This document shows positions 1-8,197 of a DNA stretch of 64,000 nt, one piece after another. Each line of letters begins with the position of its first letter. The stretch's first letter is position 1. The notes beneath the pieces are model-generated. The model did no database searches, was not told the DNA's origin, and saw only the letters and a program-made list of their open reading frames with translations. Made by a program: the position numbers and the translations under genes. Source of the stretch: Rhizobiales bacterium 65-79 (lineage in GTDB: Bacteria; Pseudomonadota; Alphaproteobacteria; Rhizobiales; Rhizobiaceae); assembly GCA_001896885.1 (NCBI GenBank), contig MKRJ01000034.1, forward strand, positions 94,223-158,222, in the 5' to 3' direction.

Positions 1-85
1 TGCACGTCCTCGCGCCAAAGGCGCTGCGGGCGTGCGGCGAGGCGGGGATTTCCTCGGAGCGAAGTTCAAGAAGAAGGTCGGGCAT
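1..85 (-). CDS. glyS: Glycyl-tRNA synthetase beta subunit, N-terminal fragment cut by the window edge
   Basis: Reading leftward from the ATG at 85-83, the protein begins MPDLLLELRSEEIPA, the characteristic N-terminus of the bacterial glycyl-tRNA synthetase beta subunit, which works with GlyQ as an alpha2-beta2 enzyme charging tRNA-Gly. Only about 28 codons are present. The start lies 5 bp past the stop of the cysteine hydrolase, and glyQ is the gene before that, so glyQ-hydrolase-glyS is probably one transcript. After SEEIPA the sequence reads SPHARSAFGARTC instead of the expected RMQ-type continuation, and the DNA there is palindromic, which suggests an inserted repeat. The identity rests on the N-terminal signature and context. 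Confidence 0.8.
   Translation of the reverse strand, partial: MPDLLLELRSEEIPASPHARSAFGARTC
8..42. repeat. Palindromic repeat inside the start of glyS
   Basis: Arms CCTCGC (8-13) and GCGAGG (37-42) are inverted copies, with an inner hairpin GCGCC (12-16)/GGCGC (20-24). They lie in the glyS reading frame just after the conserved SEEIPA. By analogy with the glyQ and ispE cases this may be an in-frame mobile palindrome. It could extend beyond the window, so the boundaries are uncertain. Confidence 0.4.
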
Positions 86-89
86 GAAA

Positions 90-677
90 TCAGTTCGTCA
101 AAATATGAGTATCGCACACGATCGAAAACCGATCCGCCAGCGCGGCAAGCTCGGCGCGGTGGAGGTCGGCGGCGGAAATGTCGCGACCACCGGCCGGCAG
201 GTCGCGCGTGGCGCAGGCATCCGCCGCCACCGTCGTCTGGTAGCCGAGGTCGAGCGCGGCGCGCGCCGTGGAAGACACGCACATATGCGTCATGAAGCCG
301 GCCAGCACGAGCCGCTTGACGCCCATCGAGGCCAGCGTGTCGTTCAGCGTCGTGCCGGCGAAGGAATTGGGCAGCGGCTTTTCCACGATCGCCTCACCCG
401 GTCGGGGAGCGGCCTCGTCGGCGATGGCGAATGCCCTCGTCGCCGGGTCGAAGGCGCCGCCCGCGCGGCCGCGATGCTGTACATGGACGATGCGGCCGCC
501 ATCAGCGCGGGCCTTGGCGAGCAGGCGGGCAATATTCGCAAGCGCCGGCTTGACGCCGGGGAGCGGCAGCTTGCCATCGACATATTCGTTCTGCGCGTCG
601 ATGACGATGAGCACCGCATCGGAAAGCTTCGGCGGCGTCAGGTTGGCGCCCGCAAGTTCGAGAAGGGTCTTCGCCAT
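90..677 (-). CDS. Isochorismatase-family cysteine hydrolase
   Basis: A 195-residue protein of the isochorismatase-like cysteine hydrolase family (nicotinamidases, isochorismatases, carbamoylases). The Asp-Lys-Cys triad is visible: Asp27 in VLIVIDAQNEY, Lys in AIVEKPLPNSF, and Cys in AGFMTHMCVSST. Length is normal for the family. The frame is open further upstream, but the ATG at 677-675 is chosen because it overlaps the glyQ stop codon by one base (TGATG), indicating translational coupling. The gene sits between glyQ and glyS. The substrate cannot be predicted from sequence. Confidence 0.85.
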   Translation of the reverse strand: MAKTLLELAGANLTPPKLSDAVLIVIDAQNEYVDGKLPLPGVKPALANIARLLAKARADGGRIVHVQHRGRAGGAFDPATRAFAIADEAAPRPGEAIVEKPLPNSFAGTTLNDTLASMGVKRLVLAGFMTHMCVSSTARAALDLGYQTTVAADACATRDLPAGGRDISAADLHRAELAALADRFSIVCDTHILTN

Positions 678-1681
678 CACGCCACCTCTTTGTCCATGTT
701 CATGCCGCCGGCTTCGGTCTGGAGGAACGCCTCGCCGCAGGCCTTGGCGAGGTTGCGCACGCGCAGGATGTAATTCTGCCGCTCGGTCACCGAGATCACG
801 CCGCGGGCGTCGAGCAGGTTGAAGGCATGGCTGGCCTTGATGCACTGGTCGTAGGCGGGGAGGACGAGGCGATGGGGCGATGCCCCCTCACCCGGCTCGC
901 TGCGCGAGCCACCCTCTCCCCGGTGGGGAGAGGAAGTCGCCGGCCTCGCCCCCGCCTCCAGCAGCGCCTGGCATTCCTTCTCGGCGTCGGCAAAGTGCCG
1001 GAAAAGCAACTCGGTGTCGGCGAATTCGAAATTGAAGCGCGAATATTCCTGCTCGGCCTGCAGGAACACGTCGCCATAGGTGATCTTGTCGGCGCCTTCC
1101 AGCCCGTTGAAATTCAGGTCGTAGACCCGGTCGACGCCTTGGACGTACATGGCGAGCCGCTCCAGCCCGTAGGTCAGTTCGCCCGAGACGGGCGCGCATT
1201 CGATGCCGCAGACCTGCTGGAAATAGGTGAATTGCGAGACTTCCATGCCGTCGCACCAACATTCCCAGCCGAGGCCCCAGGCACCGAGCGTCGGGCTCTC
1301 CCAATCGTCCTCGACGAAGCGGATGTCGTGCAGCAGCGGATCGATGCCGATCGCCTCCAGCGAACCGAGATAGAGCTCCTGCAGGTCCGACGGATTGGGC
1401 TTCAGGATCACCTGGTACTGGTAGTAGTGCTGCAGCCGGTTCGGGTTCTCGCCGTAGCGGCCGTCCTTCGGCCGCCGCGAGGGCTGCACATAGGCTGCCT
1501 TCCACGGCCTCGGCCCGAGCGAACGCAGCGTCGTGGCGGGATGGAAGGTGCCGGCGCCGACCTCCATGTCGTAGGGCTGCAGGATAACGCAGCCATAGGC
1601 CGCCCAATAGTCGTGCAGCGTCAGGATCAGCCCCTGGAACGAACGGCTCGGATGCAGATGGTCGGGCAGGTTTCTGGTCAC
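677..1681 (-). CDS. glyQ: Glycyl-tRNA synthetase alpha subunit
   Basis: Catalytic alpha subunit of the bacterial-type glycyl-tRNA synthetase, carrying the class II core that activates glycine and acts with GlyS. Recognised from [19 protein letters not shown], the [17 protein letters not shown] block, [18 protein letters not shown], and [18 protein letters not shown] near the C-terminus. The start is a GTG at 1681 giving VTRNLPDHL; the open frame before it shows no family similarity. At 334 residues it is about 30 longer than usual because a palindromic element is read in frame between LLEAGARP and LVLPAYDQC. It is first of the glyQ-hydrolase-glyS group, and the next gene starts within its stop codon. 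Confidence 0.95.
   Translation of the reverse strand: MTRNLPDHLHPSRSFQGLILTLHDYWAAYGCVILQPYDMEVGAGTFHPATTLRSLGPRPWKAAYVQPSRRPKDGRYGENPNRLQHYYQYQVILKPNPSDLQELYLGSLEAIGIDPLLHDIRFVEDDWESPTLGAWGLGWECWCDGMEVSQFTYFQQVCGIECAPVSGELTYGLERLAMYVQGVDRVYDLNFNGLEGADKITYGDVFLQAEQEYSRFNFEFADTELLFRHFADAEKECQALLEAGARPATSSPHRGEGGSRSEPGEGASPHRLVLPAYDQCIKASHAFNLLDARGVISVTERQNYILRVRNLAKACGEAFLQTEAGGMNMDKEVA
882..933. repeat. Double-hairpin palindromic element nested in glyQ
   Basis: Two perfect hairpins lie side by side: GGCTCGC (894-900)/GCGAGCC (904-910) with a 3-nt loop, and CCTCTCCCC (913-921)/GGGGAGAGG (925-933) with a 3-nt loop. The same motifs resemble common intergenic palindromes of rhizobial genomes (from memory). 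Here the element is translated in frame within GlyQ as a Ser/Gly/Pro/Arg-rich stretch absent from the family. Confidence 0.8.
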
Positions 1682-1872
1682 GGAAAGCTCTGGCGGATCG
1701 AAAACTGCGCCCGTCCTAGAGCCTTTCACCGCAGGATGGAAGGGGTCGCTAAGGGCTCGCGCGCGGCGCCGGTCGCGCAAACGTGATCGCGACAGATGCA
1801 CGAGGAGAGCCTCTCCATTCGTTCCTGCTTCACGCCATGGCAGAGCCATGCCCCACACCGAGGAGTCCTTCC

Positions 1873-2181
1873 ATGAACCCTGTCCGCTCCGCCGCGCTTC
1901 CGCTGACGATGATGGCAGCCGGCCTCCTCTTCGCATCGCTGGGCTCCGGTTCGAAAGCGCTTGCAGATCCAGCCGGCGACACGACCGATCCGGTGACGGG
2001 CTATCAATGCGTCAGCCAGGGCTGCATGACGGTGCGCCTGCCCAACGCCGACTGCATCTGCGTCAAACAAAATCCCGGCGCGGAAGACGTGAGGAAGATC
2101 GTGCTTGCCTGCTCGACGAAGCAGGACGGACATTGGGTAGCCTGCCCGGTCAAGCCGCGCTATGGCATCAGCGAACGATAG
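1873..2181 (+). CDS. Small secreted six-cysteine protein, copy 1
   Basis: A 102-residue protein of unknown function. It has a Sec-type signal peptide ([20 protein letters not shown]..., probable cleavage near SKALA-DPAG) and a short mature domain with six cysteines, in the order QC, GC, DCIC, AC and [12 protein letters not shown] at the C-terminus. Six cysteines in an exported protein suggest disulfides. The ATG at 1873 is used because AGGAG lies about 9 bases upstream and the signal peptide starts there. A paralogue with the same cysteine pattern follows at 2324. I recognise no named family and assign no activity. Confidence 0.75.
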   Translation: MNPVRSAALPLTMMAAGLLFASLGSGSKALADPAGDTTDPVTGYQCVSQGCMTVRLPNADCICVKQNPGAEDVRKIVLACSTKQDGHWVACPVKPRYGISER

Positions 2182-2323
2182 ATCGTCCGAGCGCCGGACG
2201 CCGTTGACGCCGCCGGCGGACGGGTCACATCTTGGACAGAATAGCCGCGTCAGGGTATCGTCCAGGGAACCGGGGCGCTTTCGGGCCAAATCCTTGGGGG
2301 CTTTCGGACTTGGAGCAGGATCG

Positions 2324-2647
2324 ATGAAACACACCATATTCCATTCCCGGCGCGCCGCCGCCATCGGGCTCGGGCTGGCAGCCTCGGCCGCCGCGCTTCT
2401 GTTCGCTTCGTTCGCCGCGCAGGCTGGCAATTTCCCCGCCGGACGGGAAGACCGCGATTCGGTCACCGGCTATCTGTGCGTCGGGACCTGCTCGACCGTC
2501 CGCCTGCCGAACGCCGACTGCATCTGCCAGAAGGTCAACCCCGGCGAGACGGACGTGCGCCGGCTGAAGCTCAAATGCTGGGGCATGGAGCATGGGAGCT
2601 GGGTGGCCTGCCCGGTAAAGCCGCGCTACGGCATATCGGTGAACTGA
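2324..2647 (+). CDS. Small secreted six-cysteine protein, copy 2
   Basis: A 107-residue paralogue of the preceding gene. It has a long signal peptide (about 36 residues, ending near FAAQA-GNF) followed by a mature domain sharing [26 protein letters not shown] and [12 protein letters not shown] with copy 1. All six cysteines are conserved while the intervening residues differ, so the pair is an old tandem duplication under selection for the fold. Start ATG 2324 is preceded by GGAG about 8 bases away. Unknown function; an extracytoplasmic disulfide-bonded protein is the most that can be inferred. Confidence 0.75.
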   Translation: MKHTIFHSRRAAAIGLGLAASAAALLFASFAAQAGNFPAGREDRDSVTGYLCVGTCSTVRLPNADCICQKVNPGETDVRRLKLKCWGMEHGSWVACPVKPRYGISVN

Positions 2648-2720
2648 GGCCTACCGGCCCCGCCATCACGGGGAACGTAAAGCGACGACCGGAAGACCGG
2701 CGTGCCTCAGGGTATAGCGG

Positions 2721-4529
2721 TTATCCCTTGCCGTCGGTGTTTTTGCCGTCCTTGTCCTGGGCGTCCGGCTGGTTTTCCGGACTCTCGGCGGCCTTCTTCG
2801 GCTCCAGCGGCGGCAGCCCCTCGGCGAGCTTCTTCTGGGCGCCCGCCAGCGTCTGCGCGTCCGGATGCATGTCGATGGCGTGATGCCACTGATAGGTCGC
2901 CTCGAGCTTGCGGCCGACGCGCCAGAGCGCATCGCCGAGATGGTCGTTCAGGACCGGGTCCTCGGGTTTCAGCGAGACGGCGCGCTGCAACTGCGTCAGG
3001 GCGTCCTGGTAGCGGCCCAGCTTGTAATAGGCCCAGCCCAGCGAATCGACGATGTAGCCGTCGTTCGGCCGCTGGTCGACCGCCTTGCGGATCATCTTGA
3101 GGCCTTCATCGAGATTGATGTTCATGTCGACCCAGGAATAGCCGAGATAGTTCAGGACCTGCGGCTGGTCCGGCGACAGCTTCAGCGCCTCCTTGAAATT
3201 CGGCTCGGCCTTCGGCCATTCCTTCAGCCGCTCATAGGCGATGCCGCGGCGGTAATAGATGGTCCAGTCGTCGGCGGTCGGGTTCGGGTTGCGCGCCACC
3301 GCCTTGTCGTAGAGGTCGGCGGCCGCGCGATAATCCTCCTTGGCCGCATAGACGCCGCCGAGCGCCAGATAGGCTTTCACGTCGTCGGGATCCTGCGCCA
3401 GCACATCCTTCAGATGCTTGATGGCCTCGTCATGACGGCCGAGATCGGCGAGGTCGAGGCCGACCTGCATCTCCGCCACGCGCTTCATCGGCGAATCCGG
3501 CGAGATCCGCTTGAAGAAGCCGATCGCCTCCTCCGTGTTCTTCTGCTGGTCCTCGACCACGCCCAACTGGAGCAGGAGCGCATCGCTCTTCGGCGCCAGT
3601 ACCAGCGCGTATTCGAGGTAGAGGCGGACGAAATCCTCGCCGCCGGAGCGGGTGAGCGCCGTGCCGAGGTCGAGCAGCACCTCGGCCGCGCCCTCGTTCA
3701 CGTCGGAGATCATCGGCGTCACCGTGGCGCCGGCCTTTATCTGTTTGCGCAGCGCGGCGATCGGCAGGCGCTCGGGCGCGAATTCATCCGCCTTGTCGAG
3801 GACGGCGAGCGCCTTGTCCTTCTCGCCGGCGCGGTAGAGGAAACGGGCATAGGCCTCGGCCGCCCGCATATAGGTGTCGGGCGCGGCGGCGCCGGCGGCG
3901 GTGTTGTCGAGCGTCGCCTGATAGGCTTTTTCGGCGTCGGCCTTGCGGTTCGCCACATCGGCGATGAGCGCGCGATGGTAGCTGACGAAGAGCGTGTACC
4001 ATTCCGGCCCGTCGAGCTTCTTCAGATAGGCGAGCGCATCCGTCGTCTCACCCTGCCCTTCCTTCGCCCAGGCGGTCATGACGCCGGTGATCAGCTTGTC
4101 GAGGTCGGATTCCAGCGCCAGCTTCAGCCAGTTCTCGGCCTCGCCGTATTTCTTGCCGCGGAAGGAATCGACTGCCAGCGCCAGCCTCGAGAAGCGCTCG
4201 ACGCGGGCGACGGTCTTCAGCTTGCGGGCGTAAGGCAGCGCTTTGTCGAACTCGCCGTTCGAGATCAGCGAGATCATCAGGCTCTGCTGCAGCGACTGGT
4301 TTTCGGGATCGAAGGAAAGCGCGCGCGTATAATAGTTGATGGCGCTGCCGAGATCGTTGTCGGCTTCCGCCACCCGCGCGGCGAGAAAGGCGCCCGCCAG
4401 CGAATCGATGGACGGATCCCCCGGCTGCGGTGCCGCGCTGACGGGCACGGCCGTCGCCAGCGCACCGGAAGCCAGCACGCCGCCGGCCAGCATCAGCGTC
4501 GCGATCAGTTTCCCGCTTCGGTGCGGCAT
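2721..4529 (-). CDS. Exported tetratricopeptide-repeat protein
   Basis: A 602-residue protein with an N-terminal signal or anchor segment (LIATLMLAGGVLASGALATAV) followed by TPR units throughout, such as GSAINYYTRALSFDPENQSL, DDVKAYLALGGVYAAKEDYRAA and DALTQLQRAVSLKPEDPVLNDHLGDALWRVG. TPR arrays are protein-binding scaffolds, so a periplasmic or membrane-associated adaptor is likely. The ATG at 4529 is preceded by GGAAAGG at good distance and begins the signal segment; the upstream open frame is dismissed. The C-terminus ends in a charged low-complexity tail (PENQPDAQDKDGKNTDGKG). It lies downstream of the polyprenyl synthase on the same strand. Confidence 0.85.
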   Translation of the reverse strand: MPHRSGKLIATLMLAGGVLASGALATAVPVSAAPQPGDPSIDSLAGAFLAARVAEADNDLGSAINYYTRALSFDPENQSLQQSLMISLISNGEFDKALPYARKLKTVARVERFSRLALAVDSFRGKKYGEAENWLKLALESDLDKLITGVMTAWAKEGQGETTDALAYLKKLDGPEWYTLFVSYHRALIADVANRKADAEKAYQATLDNTAAGAAAPDTYMRAAEAYARFLYRAGEKDKALAVLDKADEFAPERLPIAALRKQIKAGATVTPMISDVNEGAAEVLLDLGTALTRSGGEDFVRLYLEYALVLAPKSDALLLQLGVVEDQQKNTEEAIGFFKRISPDSPMKRVAEMQVGLDLADLGRHDEAIKHLKDVLAQDPDDVKAYLALGGVYAAKEDYRAAADLYDKAVARNPNPTADDWTIYYRRGIAYERLKEWPKAEPNFKEALKLSPDQPQVLNYLGYSWVDMNINLDEGLKMIRKAVDQRPNDGYIVDSLGWAYYKLGRYQDALTQLQRAVSLKPEDPVLNDHLGDALWRVGRKLEATYQWHHAIDMHPDAQTLAGAQKKLAEGLPPLEPKKAAESPENQPDAQDKDGKNTDGKG

Positions 4530-4670
4530 GTCGTCCCTTTCCTGGGCTCGGCGGAAGCCTCGGCTCCACGCGAAGGTATCGACTCGCCGTTCAACCGGCA
4601 AAGCATGGCCTTTTTACGATAGAATCGACCGAACTGGCCATTGCCTTGACGTTCAATACGGTTCAATTCT

Positions 4671-5687
4671 TTACGATACGCGACTGATGCAGAAATCAAT
4701 GACCTCGAGAAGCGCGGATTTCTGCGGCGTCGGCTGCAAGGGCGCCAGCGCGTCGCGGGCGATCTCGCCGAAATGGCGGGCGCGGCCGATCGTGTCGCCG
4801 ATCGCCGAGCAGCGGGCCATCAGGCCGAGCGCGTGCTCGAGTTCGGCATCGCCGTTTTCGTGTTCCTCGATGGCGCGCTTCCAGAACGCGCGTTCCTGCG
4901 CCGTGCCGCGGCGATAGCTCAGGATGACCGGCAGCGTCACCTTGCCCTCGCGGAAATCGTCTCCGACATTCTTGCCGAGGTCCCTGCTGTCGCCGCCATA
5001 GTCGAGCGCGTCGTCGACGAGCTGGAAGGCGAGGCCGAGATTGGTGCCGTAGGAGCGGAGCGCCGCGCGGTCGGCGCGCGGAGCGCCGGCGATGATCGGC
5101 CCGACCTCCGCCGCCGCCGAGAACAGCGCCGCGGTCTTGGCCTTGATGACGGCCAGATATTCGTCCTCGGTGGTTTCGAGGTTCTGCGCGGCGGCAAGCT
5201 GCATCACCTCGCCCTCGGCGATGACGGAGGCGGCGGTCGAAAGCACGTCGAGCGCGTCGAGAGAGCCGACATCCACCATCATGCGGAAGGCCTGGCCGAG
5301 CAGAAAATCGCCGACCAGCACGCTAGCCTGGTTGCCCCAGATCATGCGCGCGGTCTTCCTCCCGCGCCGCATGCCGCTCTCGTCGACCACGTCGTCATGC
5401 AGCAGCGTCGCGGTGTGCATGAACTCGACGCTCGTGGCGAGCTTCACATGGCCTTCGCCGGCATAGCCGAACATCTGCGCGGCGGCGAGCGTCACCATCG
5501 GACGCAGCCGCTTGCCGCCCGACGAGATCAGGTGATTGGCGATCTCTGGGATCATCTCCACGTCGGATCCGGCGCGGGAGAGGATCAGTTCGTTGACGCG
5601 CGCCATGTCGGACGCGGTCAGGTCGAGCAGCCTGCCGATCGTCGGATTGGCCCTCTTGCCTTCTTCCAGCGATAGAACGACGCCCAA
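4671..5687 (-). CDS. Long-chain polyprenyl diphosphate synthase
   Basis: A trans-polyprenyl diphosphate synthase (octaprenyl/decaprenyl type) extending an allylic diphosphate with isopentenyl diphosphate to make the ubiquinone side chain. The first Asp-rich motif is LLHDDVVDES and the second is LVDDALDYGGD; GGKRLRPM binds substrate. About 338 residues, normal for IspB-like enzymes. I choose the TTG at 5687 as start because GGGGAGGA lies 6 bases before it. The ATG at 5720 has no comparable site and would place the Shine-Dalgarno inside the gene. Chain length cannot be read from sequence. Confidence 0.9.
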   Translation of the reverse strand: MGVVLSLEEGKRANPTIGRLLDLTASDMARVNELILSRAGSDVEMIPEIANHLISSGGKRLRPMVTLAAAQMFGYAGEGHVKLATSVEFMHTATLLHDDVVDESGMRRGRKTARMIWGNQASVLVGDFLLGQAFRMMVDVGSLDALDVLSTAASVIAEGEVMQLAAAQNLETTEDEYLAVIKAKTAALFSAAAEVGPIIAGAPRADRAALRSYGTNLGLAFQLVDDALDYGGDSRDLGKNVGDDFREGKVTLPVILSYRRGTAQERAFWKRAIEEHENGDAELEHALGLMARCSAIGDTIGRARHFGEIARDALAPLQPTPQKSALLEVIDFCISRVS

Positions 5688-5855
5688 TGCGGGTCCTCCC
5701 CGTAACTTTGCCCACGTCACCGATACAACCCCTTAGCGGAACTTATGCCTCTCTGGAAGCTCGGACCAGTGTGGGCGCAATAGGCCAATTGGCGCGGCCG
5801 CGCGAACAGGATAAAAGCCGGCCCGTACCGGGACCGCTCGCGCCGCAAGGATCGC

Positions 5856-6083
5856 ATGATGATCGAACTTATCCGCACCAACGACCCCGTGGTGATCTCC
5901 TTCGTGGAATCCCTGATGCGCGACGCGGGGATAGGCTTTTTCGTCGCCGACCAGAACATGAGTGTGGTGGAAGGATCGCTCGGCATCCTGCCGCGCCGCA
6001 TCATGGTCGAGAAGGAGCGGGAGATCGAGGCCCGCCGTATCCTCGCGGATGCCGGAATATCGCACGAGATCAAGAGCCGCTGA
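5856..6083 (+). CDS. DUF2007-family small protein
   Basis: A 75-residue protein matching the DUF2007 pattern: MIELIRTNDPVVISFVESLMRDAGI, then VADQNMSVVEGSLGILPRRIMV and a C-terminal helix EAEIRRIL-like (REIEARRILADAGI). Proteins of this fold resemble PII-type ferredoxin-like domains and are called putative signal-transducing proteins, but no function is established. Two ATG codons in a row mark the start. It lies three bases before the methyltransferase gene on the same strand, so the two are likely co-transcribed from the divergent region shared with the polyprenyl synthase. Confidence 0.85.
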   Translation: MMIELIRTNDPVVISFVESLMRDAGIGFFVADQNMSVVEGSLGILPRRIMVEKEREIEARRILADAGISHEIKSR

Positions 6084-6085
6084 GG

Positions 6086-6871
6086 ATGAGCGCCGCCGCG
6101 CCGGAGCCGCCCGAAAGCAGCATCGACGCCTTCCATCGCGGCGCCTTCTTCCTGGCTCAACCGGCCGGACGCGGCCATCGCGCCGGGCTCGACGCGATGA
6201 TCCTTGCCGCCGCCGTCCCCTCCGGCTTTTCCGGCCGGCTCGCGGACCTCGGCGCCGGCGCCGGCGCCGCCGGCCTTGCCGTCGCCTCGCGCTGCCCGCA
6301 TGCACGGGTGGTGCTCGTCGAGCGCGATCCGGAGATGCTCGATTACGCGCGGCGGAGCCGGGCCCTGCCCGGAAACGCCGCGCTTCGCGAGCGAACGGAA
6401 GTGCTCGACGCCGACGTGACCCTTGCCGGCGAGGCGCGCGCCGCAGCAGGCCTCGCCGATCGCGCCTTCGACTGCGCCATCATGAACCCGCCTTTCAACG
6501 CGCCGGCGGACCACACGACCTCCGACGAACTCAGGAAAAGCGCCCATGTGATGCCGCCCGAAACGTTCGAGCAATGGATCCGGACCGCCGCCGCGATCGT
6601 GAAGCCCGGCGGCGCGCTCGCGTTGATCGCCCGGCCGGGCTCGCTCCAGCCCATCCTTGCCGCCCTGGCCGGCCGTTTCGGCGAGGCCCGGATCGTGCCG
6701 GTGCATCCGCGCGCCGAAGAGGAGGCGATCCGTATCGTGCTGCGCGCCCGCAAGGGCTCGCGCGGCGGGCTTTCGCTCCGCCCGCCGCTGGTTTTGCATG
6801 AGGCGGAGCACATCTTTACACAGCGCGCGGACGCCATCTGCAACGGAAAGGCAAGCCTTTTCGGGGATTGA
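6086..6871 (+). CDS. TrmN6-like SAM-dependent methyltransferase
   Basis: A 261-residue methyltransferase of the small-domain/TrmN6 type. The SAM-binding motif I is LADLGAGAGAAGLAVASR, an acidic residue follows in VVLVERDPEML, and the catalytic NPPF motif is CAIMNPPFNAP. NPPF/Y methyltransferases act on amino groups of adenine, cytosine or glutamine; the closest known relatives modify A37 of tRNA1-Val, so tRNA N6-adenine methylation is the best guess. The ATG at 6086 overlaps the upstream context immediately after the DUF2007 stop (tgaggatg). Length is normal. Confidence 0.8.
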   Translation: MSAAAPEPPESSIDAFHRGAFFLAQPAGRGHRAGLDAMILAAAVPSGFSGRLADLGAGAGAAGLAVASRCPHARVVLVERDPEMLDYARRSRALPGNAALRERTEVLDADVTLAGEARAAAGLADRAFDCAIMNPPFNAPADHTTSDELRKSAHVMPPETFEQWIRTAAAIVKPGGALALIARPGSLQPILAALAGRFGEARIVPVHPRAEEEAIRIVLRARKGSRGGLSLRPPLVLHEAEHIFTQRADAICNGKASLFGD

Positions 6872-6999
6872 GTGAGGCGGGACGGGTTATCGGCCCCTGA
6901 CTTTAGCTGATTTCTCGGCGATCGAGAGGAAGACGCCCCACGCTTGCGCAAGGCGGCGGCGTACCTACATCCATCGCACATCAAGGGGAGCGCGCGACC

Positions 7000-7863
7000 G
7001 TGCCGAAATTCTTCAACCGCATCCTGCCGAAGCGCCTGCGTTCGGAAGGCGTCACCATCCCGGTGGTCCGGCTGCAGGGCGCGATCTTTTCCGGCGGCAA
7101 CCAGTTGCGCCCCGCCCTTTCCCTGGCGGGCACGGCCGGCCTGATCGAAAAAGCCTTCGCCTTCAAGGAAGCGCCGGCCGTCGCCATTTCCGTCAACTCG
7201 CCCGGCGGCTCGCCGGTGCAGTCGCGGCTGATCTACAAGCGCATCCGCGATCTCGCCGAGGAGAAGAACAAGCAGGTGCTGGTCTTCGTCGAGGATATCG
7301 CGGCTTCGGGCGGCTACATGATCGCGCTCGCCGGCGACGAGATCATTGCCGACCCCTCCTCCATCGTCGGCTCGATCGGCGTCGTCTCCGCCTCCTTCGG
7401 CTTCCAGGACCTGATCCGGAAGATCGGCGTGGAGCGCCGTGTCCACACCGCCGGCCAGAACAAGGCCGTGCTCGATCCTTTCCGCCCGGAAAAACCGGAG
7501 GACGTCGAGCGGCTGAAGGCGCTGCAGCTCGACGTGCACGAGACCTTCATCGATCTCGTCAAGGAAAGGCGCGGCAAGCGGCTCGCCGACGATCCCGACC
7601 TGTTCACCGGTCTCTTCTGGAGCGCCAAGCGCGGCCTTGCGCTCGGCCTCGTCGACAGCCTCGGCGACATGCGCTCCGTGCTGAAGGCGCGCTACGGTGA
7701 CAAGACGGAGTTGAAGCTGGTGACGCAGCCGCGCGGCTTTTTGGCGCGCCGGCTCGGCTTCCTCGGCTCGCGCCAGGCGGATTTCGCGCCGGCGGCCGGC
7801 GCCATAAGCGGCGTGCTCGACGTGCTGGAGGAACGGGCGCTCTGGAGCCGCTTTGGTCTTTGA
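7000..7863 (+). CDS. S49-family serine peptidase (SohB/SppA-like)
   Basis: A 287-residue peptidase S49 protein. It contains ISVNSPGGSPVQSRLIYKRI (the beta strand and loop preceding the active site) and the nucleophile Ser in FVEDIAASGGYMIALAGDEI, with PSSIVGSIGVVS after it. This is the minimal catalytic-domain version, without the duplicated domain of long SppA. The family degrades signal-peptide remnants and other membrane-embedded peptides. The start is a GTG at 7000 with GGGGAG about 9 bases upstream. No clear N-terminal transmembrane segment is visible, so membrane association is uncertain. Confidence 0.88.
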   Translation: MPKFFNRILPKRLRSEGVTIPVVRLQGAIFSGGNQLRPALSLAGTAGLIEKAFAFKEAPAVAISVNSPGGSPVQSRLIYKRIRDLAEEKNKQVLVFVEDIAASGGYMIALAGDEIIADPSSIVGSIGVVSASFGFQDLIRKIGVERRVHTAGQNKAVLDPFRPEKPEDVERLKALQLDVHETFIDLVKERRGKRLADDPDLFTGLFWSAKRGLALGLVDSLGDMRSVLKARYGDKTELKLVTQPRGFLARRLGFLGSRQADFAPAAGAISGVLDVLEERALWSRFGL

Positions 7864-7897
7864 ACCGGCGGGGAAAGGCCCTATAGTATAGTGTAAA

Positions 7898-7918
7898 AGC
7901 CGGCCGGCCGAGCCGGCT
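7898..7918. terminator. Hairpin downstream of the S49 peptidase gene
   Basis: Arms AGCCGGC (7898-7904) and GCCGGCT (7912-7918) form a strong stem 35 bases after the stop. The run that follows (GTGCGTTTTCGTTTC) is only weakly T-rich, so this may be an inefficient terminator or an attenuating hairpin before the small gene at 7998. Confidence 0.35.
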
Positions 7919-7997
7919 GTGCGTTTTCGTTTCGCATGATCTCTGCCCGAAAGGCGGCGTCCACTTTTCGGGATCGTGCTTGAGGAGCTGGAAGGCC

Positions 7998-8183
7998 ATG
8001 CCACAGCTGATATTCTTCGCCCTGATCGCCCTTGTCGTCTATTTCGGCTACAAGTCGTTCCTGCGCGAGGCGGAGCGGGTCTCGGCGCGCGTAAGGCGCC
8101 AGGAGAAGCAGGCGAAGAACGGCGCCATCGGTACGCTCGTCAAGGATCCGGTCACCGGGGAGTACAGGCTGGCGAAGGACTGA
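7998..8183 (+). CDS. Small membrane-anchored basic protein
   Basis: A 61-residue protein with an N-terminal hydrophobic helix (MPQLIFFALIALVVYFGYKSFL) and a basic cytoplasmic tail ending TLVKDPVTGEYRLAKD. The DPVTGxYRL tail is a pattern I recall in short rhizobial hypothetical proteins. The ATG at 7998 has GGAAGG directly upstream. It stands between the peptidase and ispE on the same strand, 14 bases before ispE, so all may share a transcript. Function unknown. Confidence 0.75.
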   Translation: MPQLIFFALIALVVYFGYKSFLREAERVSARVRRQEKQAKNGAIGTLVKDPVTGEYRLAKD

Positions 8184-8197
8184 CCTTCCCCCATCGC

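Noticed and set aside
2865-4622. A 585-codon open frame on the plus strand
   Set aside because: It is the antisense of the TPR gene; composition is Arg/Val/Gly/Asp-rich without domains, as expected for a GC-rich shadow.
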